In this document: piece by piece, positions 43,161 to 46,455 of the stretch | Layout: the number at the start of each line of letters is the position of its first letter | How positions within the stretch are numbered: position 1 is the stretch's first letter | NCBI GenBank assembly: GCA_018818925.1 | Contig: JAHJQZ010000032.1 | Coordinates: 1-46,455, forward strand | Length of the DNA stretch: 46,455 nucleotides | Reading direction: 5' to 3' | Source of the DNA: Alphaproteobacteria bacterium | GTDB taxonomy: Bacteria; Pseudomonadota; Alphaproteobacteria; Rhizobiales; Devosiaceae | The notes under the pieces: model-generated | Databases searched by the model: none | Told to the model about the DNA's origin: nothing | The model's input: the letters and a program-made list of their open reading frames with translations, nothing else | Made by a program: the position numbers and the translations under genes

Positions 43161-44144
43161 TCAGACCGACCCGGGAAAGTCGAGAGTGTCGAAATAGGCC
43201 TTGGCGTGTTCGAAGAACACCGCCGGGGCGAAATAGAGGGCATTGACCGGATGGATGAGGATGCCGAAGCGGTTGGTCGGCAGGCCCTTGTCCTCGAGCG
43301 GCCGGAAGATGAGGCGGCCAGCGGCGATCTCGTGCTGGGCGCCGATGGGCGTCATGATCGAGACATGGCCGCCATTGAGGGCGAGCTCGACCAGCATGCG
43401 GATCGAATTGACCTCGACCACCGGCGGCAGCAGGTCGGCGGCCCGCTGCATGAAGGGCATGACGACCTGGCGGATCGAGATTTCCGGCCGCGGGATGGCC
43501 AACCCGTGCGTGAGGCAATCGGCGATGACGATATGCTCGGTCGCGGCGAGGGGATGGTCCGGGCGCATGACCACGCCGACCCTCACGTCGCGCCGCTGTA
43601 CGATCTCGACGCCCAGGGGCGGACCGGACAGGAAGCCGAAGCCGATCTCGACGCGTTCGGCAGCGATTTCGGCAATGACCGATTCCGCCGACAGGATCGA
43701 GATGTCGAGATGCAGGCGCGGAAACCGGCGGCTGAACTCGGAAAGCAGTGCCGGCAGGAAGGAGAGACCGACGCTTTCGACCGCCGCAACGCGAACCACG
43801 CCGGTCTTGAGACCCCGGAGCATTTCGAGTTCGCTGATTGCCGCGTCCATCGGCGATGCCAGGCGCTGGGCGTGGCGGAAAAGGATTTCGCCCGCTGTGG
43901 TCAGGCGCATGCTCTTGCGGGTGCGGTGGAACAGGGCCATTCCGAGCGCGTCCTCGAGCAGGGCGATCTGGCGCGTGACGGCCGAGGACGCGATATCGAG
44001 CTGGCGCGCCGCCTCGCGAATCGAGGCGTGGCGGGCCACGGCGATGAAATAGACCAGCGCCGGCTGGTGGAAGACGCGCGCCAGCAATTGCGGCGCCAAT
44101 GCCTTGTCCCGTGGCCGTTCCGGCCTGGCTTTCGCACTCGTCAT
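43161..44144 (-). CDS. LysR-family transcriptional regulator of the purine cluster
   Basis: A 327-aa regulator with an N-terminal winged helix (LVYFIAVARHASIREAARQLDIASSAVTRQIALLEDALG) and a C-terminal two-lobe effector domain. ATG 44144 is used (GGGAAAA ahead); an in-frame ATG at 44159 would add five residues. It is divergent from uraH-xdhAB and lies just upstream of puuE-uraD on the same strand, so it is well placed to control both. A purine or ureide effector is inferred from position. No terminator separates it from puuE. Confidence 0.88.
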   Translation of the reverse strand: MTSAKARPERPRDKALAPQLLARVFHQPALVYFIAVARHASIREAARQLDIASSAVTRQIALLEDALGMALFHRTRKSMRLTTAGEILFRHAQRLASPMDAAISELEMLRGLKTGVVRVAAVESVGLSFLPALLSEFSRRFPRLHLDISILSAESVIAEIAAERVEIGFGFLSGPPLGVEIVQRRDVRVGVVMRPDHPLAATEHIVIADCLTHGLAIPRPEISIRQVVMPFMQRAADLLPPVVEVNSIRMLVELALNGGHVSIMTPIGAQHEIAAGRLIFRPLEDKGLPTNRFGILIHPVNALYFAPAVFFEHAKAYFDTLDFPGSV

Positions 44145-44176
44145 CTGATGTTTTCCCATGGATCGCTGCCGAACCG

Positions 44177-44215
44177 AGAGCAGCATGCTCTTTATTTTTG
44201 CAATTCCAAGAGCAA
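44177..44215. promoter_or_regulatory. candidate LysR-type sites in the divergent lysR-uraH region
   Basis: AGAGCA-GCA-TGCTCT (44177-44191) is a perfect 6-3-6 dyad close to the LysR start, suited to autoregulation. TTGC-N10-GCAA (44198-44215) fits the T-N11-A LysR box. Both lie in the AT-rich part of the 224-bp gap. Confidence 0.45.
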
Positions 44216-44368
44216 ATGAAGCGGCTAATGTTTCCATTGCCGAGGACGCGGCCCGAGCGGAACGATTGAGATTTTCGCTCCGATCGGTTTATGTCGCAGG
44301 CGCAGTCCCGAGGACCGGATTGCGCCTCGCGCACTCGCGCCGGCGGTTCGGCGGCAACGGAGAGGCAT

Positions 44369-44725
44369 TTGGCAGGCGGCAGGCTGACAACTCATGTGCT
44401 CGATACGGCCAACGGCATGCCGGCGCGAGGGCTCAGGCTCACGCTCAGCTTCCTGACGGACGTCGGCTCCGCACCACTCAAGACCCTTTTGACCAATGGC
44501 GACGGGCGCTGCGACGCGCCGCTGCTCGAAGGCGACGACCTCAGGCCCGGCTGGTACGAGATCGCCTTCGATGTCGGCAGCTATTATGCCGGACTGGGGC
44601 GGACCGAAGAGGACGGTTTCCTCGGCATCGTGCCGGTCCGTTTCCAAGTCACGAACTGGCAGGCGCATTATCATGTGCCGCTGCTGGTGGCGCCGTTCGG
44701 CTATTCCACCTATCGCGGGAGTTGA
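44369..44725 (+). CDS. uraH: 5-hydroxyisourate hydrolase (transthyretin-like)
   Basis: Hydrolyses 5-hydroxyisourate to OHCU, which UraD then decarboxylates. The 118-aa protein has the family N-terminus LTTHVLDTANGMPA with the catalytic His, and the C-terminal signature YSTYRGS. The TTG at 44369 is chosen for its GGAGAGG site and because it gives normal length; the longer upstream frame has no conserved sequence. It is the first gene of uraH-xdhA-xdhB and 5 nt before xdhA. Confidence 0.93.
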   Translation: MAGGRLTTHVLDTANGMPARGLRLTLSFLTDVGSAPLKTLLTNGDGRCDAPLLEGDDLRPGWYEIAFDVGSYYAGLGRTEEDGFLGIVPVRFQVTNWQAHYHVPLLVAPFGYSTYRGS

Positions 44726-44730
44726 TACCC

Positions 44731-46182
44731 ATGGCGGGCACACGGGATCACGTCAGGTTTCTGCTCAATGATCGGGTCGTCAGGCTCACCGCATTGCCAG
44801 CCGACAAGACCCTGCTCGACTTCCTCCGTCTCGATGAGGGCCTGACCGGCTCCAAGGAAGGCTGCGCCGAGGGCGATTGCGGCGCCTGCACGGTTCTGGT
44901 GGGGCGTCTGCACCGGGGCGAACTGGTCTACGAATCGGTGACTGCCTGCATCCAGTTCGTCGCCGGACTCGACGGCTGCCATGTCGTGACCGTCGAGCAC
45001 CTGCGCGGAGCCGATGGCGGGCTCAATCCGGTGCAGCAGGCGCTGGTCGAGCATCACGGCTCGCAATGCGGCTTCTGCACGCCCGGCATCGTCATGGCAC
45101 TCTATGCCCTCTACATGCGGAATCCGCGCCCGGACCGGAACGCGGTGGCGCGAGCCTTGCAGGGCAATCTCTGCCGTTGCACCGGCTATGAGTCGATCTT
45201 TCGCGCCGCGGCGCATTTTGGCGATTACGGCGCGCCGGAGGACGATCCCTTCCTTGCCGAGCGCGGCAGCGTGATCGCGGCTCTGGCCGGTTTCGCCGAC
45301 GGCAGTTCGGTCGAAATGGAAACCGACGGCAAGGCGTTCGCCATTCCCGCCGACACCGAGGCGCTGGCCGAGCTGCTCGCGCGCCAGCCGGAGGCGCGCC
45401 TCATCGCCGGGGCGACCGATGTCGGGCTCTGGGTGACCAAGTTCATGCGCGACATCTCCCCGGCCGTGTTCATCGGCCATCTCGCCGAGCTCAAGTCCGT
45501 TGCCCTTGAGGATGGTGCCTTGGTCTTCGGAGCCGGCGTCACCTATTCGGAGGCGCTGCCGTTTGTCGCCACGCACCTGCCGGAACTGAAGGATTTCTGG
45601 ATGCGGATCGGCGGCGAGCAGGTGCGCAACATGGGCACGCTCGGCGGCAACATCGCCAACGGTTCGCCGATCGGCGACACGCCGCCGGCCTTCATCGCCC
45701 TCGGCGCCGAGATCGTCCTAAGAAAGAGCGGTGACCGGCGCCGGCTCAAGCTCGAGGACTATTTCATCGCCTATGGCAAACAGGACCGGCAGCCGGGCGA
45801 GTTCCTCGAATCGATCACTGTGCCCTTGCCCGGGCCGGACGACATCTATGCCGTGCACAAGATCACCAAGCGCCGCGACGAGGACATCTCGGCCTTGTGT
45901 GGCGCCTTCCGGCTGACGGTTCGGGACGGGCGGGTCGCCGGCGCCTGCATCGCGTTCGGCGGCATGGCGGCGGTGCCCAAGCGCGCCAGGGCGGTCGAGG
46001 CGGCACTCATTGGCAAGCCGTGGACGGAGGCGAGCGTTGTTGCCGCCATGCCGGCTTTTGCCGCGGACTTTTCGCCGATTTCCGACATGCGGGCCAGTGC
46101 CGAATACCGCATGAAGGCGGCACAGAACCTGCTGCTGCGTGTCTATCTCGACACGGCGCCGGCCAAGGCGGTGGCGTCATGA
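44731..46182 (+). CDS. xdhA: xanthine dehydrogenase small subunit
   Basis: Iron-sulfur and FAD subunit of xanthine dehydrogenase, 483 aa. The plant-type [2Fe-2S] cluster has Cys 45, 50, 53 and 73 (GCAEGDCGAC...), and the second cluster Cys 113, 116, 148 and 150 (CGFC...CRC). The FAD part shows IAGATDVG (about 225-232) and NMGTLGGNIANGSPIGD (about 300-316). It passes electrons from the Mo site in XdhB to NAD+. The stop overlaps the xdhB start (ATGA). Confidence 0.95.
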   Translation: MAGTRDHVRFLLNDRVVRLTALPADKTLLDFLRLDEGLTGSKEGCAEGDCGACTVLVGRLHRGELVYESVTACIQFVAGLDGCHVVTVEHLRGADGGLNPVQQALVEHHGSQCGFCTPGIVMALYALYMRNPRPDRNAVARALQGNLCRCTGYESIFRAAAHFGDYGAPEDDPFLAERGSVIAALAGFADGSSVEMETDGKAFAIPADTEALAELLARQPEARLIAGATDVGLWVTKFMRDISPAVFIGHLAELKSVALEDGALVFGAGVTYSEALPFVATHLPELKDFWMRIGGEQVRNMGTLGGNIANGSPIGDTPPAFIALGAEIVLRKSGDRRRLKLEDYFIAYGKQDRQPGEFLESITVPLPGPDDIYAVHKITKRRDEDISALCGAFRLTVRDGRVAGACIAFGGMAAVPKRARAVEAALIGKPWTEASVVAAMPAFAADFSPISDMRASAEYRMKAAQNLLLRVYLDTAPAKAVAS

Positions 46183-46455
46183 GCATGCAGCGTTTGCTGC
46201 CGCATGACAGCGGCCACAAGCATGTCGCCGGCACGGCGGACTATATCGACGACATCCCGATGCCCGCCGACGGGCTGCACGCCTATCTCGGCCTGGCCGA
46301 GCGGGCGCATGCCAGGATCGTCTCGATCGACCTTGATGCGGTAAGCGCGGCGCCCGGCGTCGTCACGGTATTGATGGCGCGGGACATTCCCGGCCACAAC
46401 GACGTCAGCCCGGTCGGACGCCATGACGAGCCGCTCTTTGCGACCGACGAGGTCA
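46179..46455 (+). CDS. xdhB: xanthine dehydrogenase molybdopterin subunit, N-terminal part (cut by window end)
   Basis: Only the first 92 codons are in the window. The N-terminus SMQRLLPHDSGHKHVAGTAD-type sequence and YIDDIPMP, then AHARIVSIDLDAV and PGVVTVLMARDIPG, fit the XdhB start. The Mo-pterin site lies beyond the window. The ATG overlaps the xdhA stop, so both subunits are coupled. In most members an xdhC maturation factor follows, which cannot be checked here. Confidence 0.9.
   Translation, partial: MSMQRLLPHDSGHKHVAGTADYIDDIPMPADGLHAYLGLAERAHARIVSIDLDAVSAAPGVVTVLMARDIPGHNDVSPVGRHDEPLFATDEV

Noticed and set aside
1-46455. CRISPR arrays, tRNA/rRNA genes, integrases and phage genes
   Set aside because: None was seen on reading both strands; no repeat-spacer pattern or attachment-site context is present.

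Overview
The window looks like chromosomal DNA of a GC-rich alphaproteobacterium, most likely of the order Hyphomicrobiales (Rhizobiales). The reasons are the strong GC bias, which creates long open antisense frames; the density of ABC and TRAP importers; an ATP-type PEP carboxykinase next to a LacI-type regulator; a ThuA/ThuB pair; and two short palindromic elements of a style common in that order (32478-32580 and 41584-41633). The genus is not assigned. I see no tRNA, rRNA, CRISPR array, transposase or prophage gene. Almost every gene belongs to a recognisable catabolic or transport family, so this is mainly metabolic DNA and not a mobile island.

Layout. 143-5703 (minus): complete oppABCDF peptide-type ABC importer. 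6011-7699 (minus): KduD-like uronate dehydrogenase and a GntR/FCD regulator. The regulator is divergent from a three-gene TRAP importer (7933-10796, plus) across a region with two matching 16-bp operator-like sites. 10941-14880 (plus): a small ribbon-helix-helix-like protein coupled to a small membrane protein, a short SelO-type protein AMPylase, and a secreted Sel1/peptidoglycan-binding protein. 14930-19095 (minus): a ROK repressor, a vanadium-haloperoxidase/PAP2 enzyme and a CRTAC1-type secreted beta-propeller, essentially without spacing. They are divergent from a xylose-type importer, xylF-xylH-xylG (19406-22687). 22833-27010 (plus): LacI-type regulator (possibly PckR-like), pckA and class II fructose-bisphosphate aldolase, a gluconeogenic block. 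27234-32446: an orphan DctB-like sensor kinase and a polar amino-acid ABC importer. 32683-37964: a DUF2189-like membrane protein, ThuA-ThuB, a GtrA-like protein, a second ThuA-like protein and a secreted two-lobed aspartyl protease with a PDZ domain.

The right end (37965-46455) is purine and ureide catabolism: a four-gene overlapping operon (GST, ureidoglycine aminohydrolase, ureidoglycolate lyase, CDA-fold deaminase), an endonuclease/exonuclease/phosphatase-family protein, a PuuE-UraD fusion, a LysR regulator, and divergent uraH-xdhA-xdhB (xdhB cut by the window end). Together these cover xanthine to urate, 5-hydroxyisourate to allantoate, and ureidoglycine to glyoxylate plus urea. Uricase and allantoate amidohydrolase are not visible here.

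The least explained parts are the ROK-haloperoxidase-CRTAC1 operon, the two-lobed aspartyl protease, the RHH-like/membrane-protein pair with a GTAC-type palindrome, and the deaminase and GST embedded in the ureide operon. Recurrent stem-loops follow the binding-protein gene of all three ABC systems.
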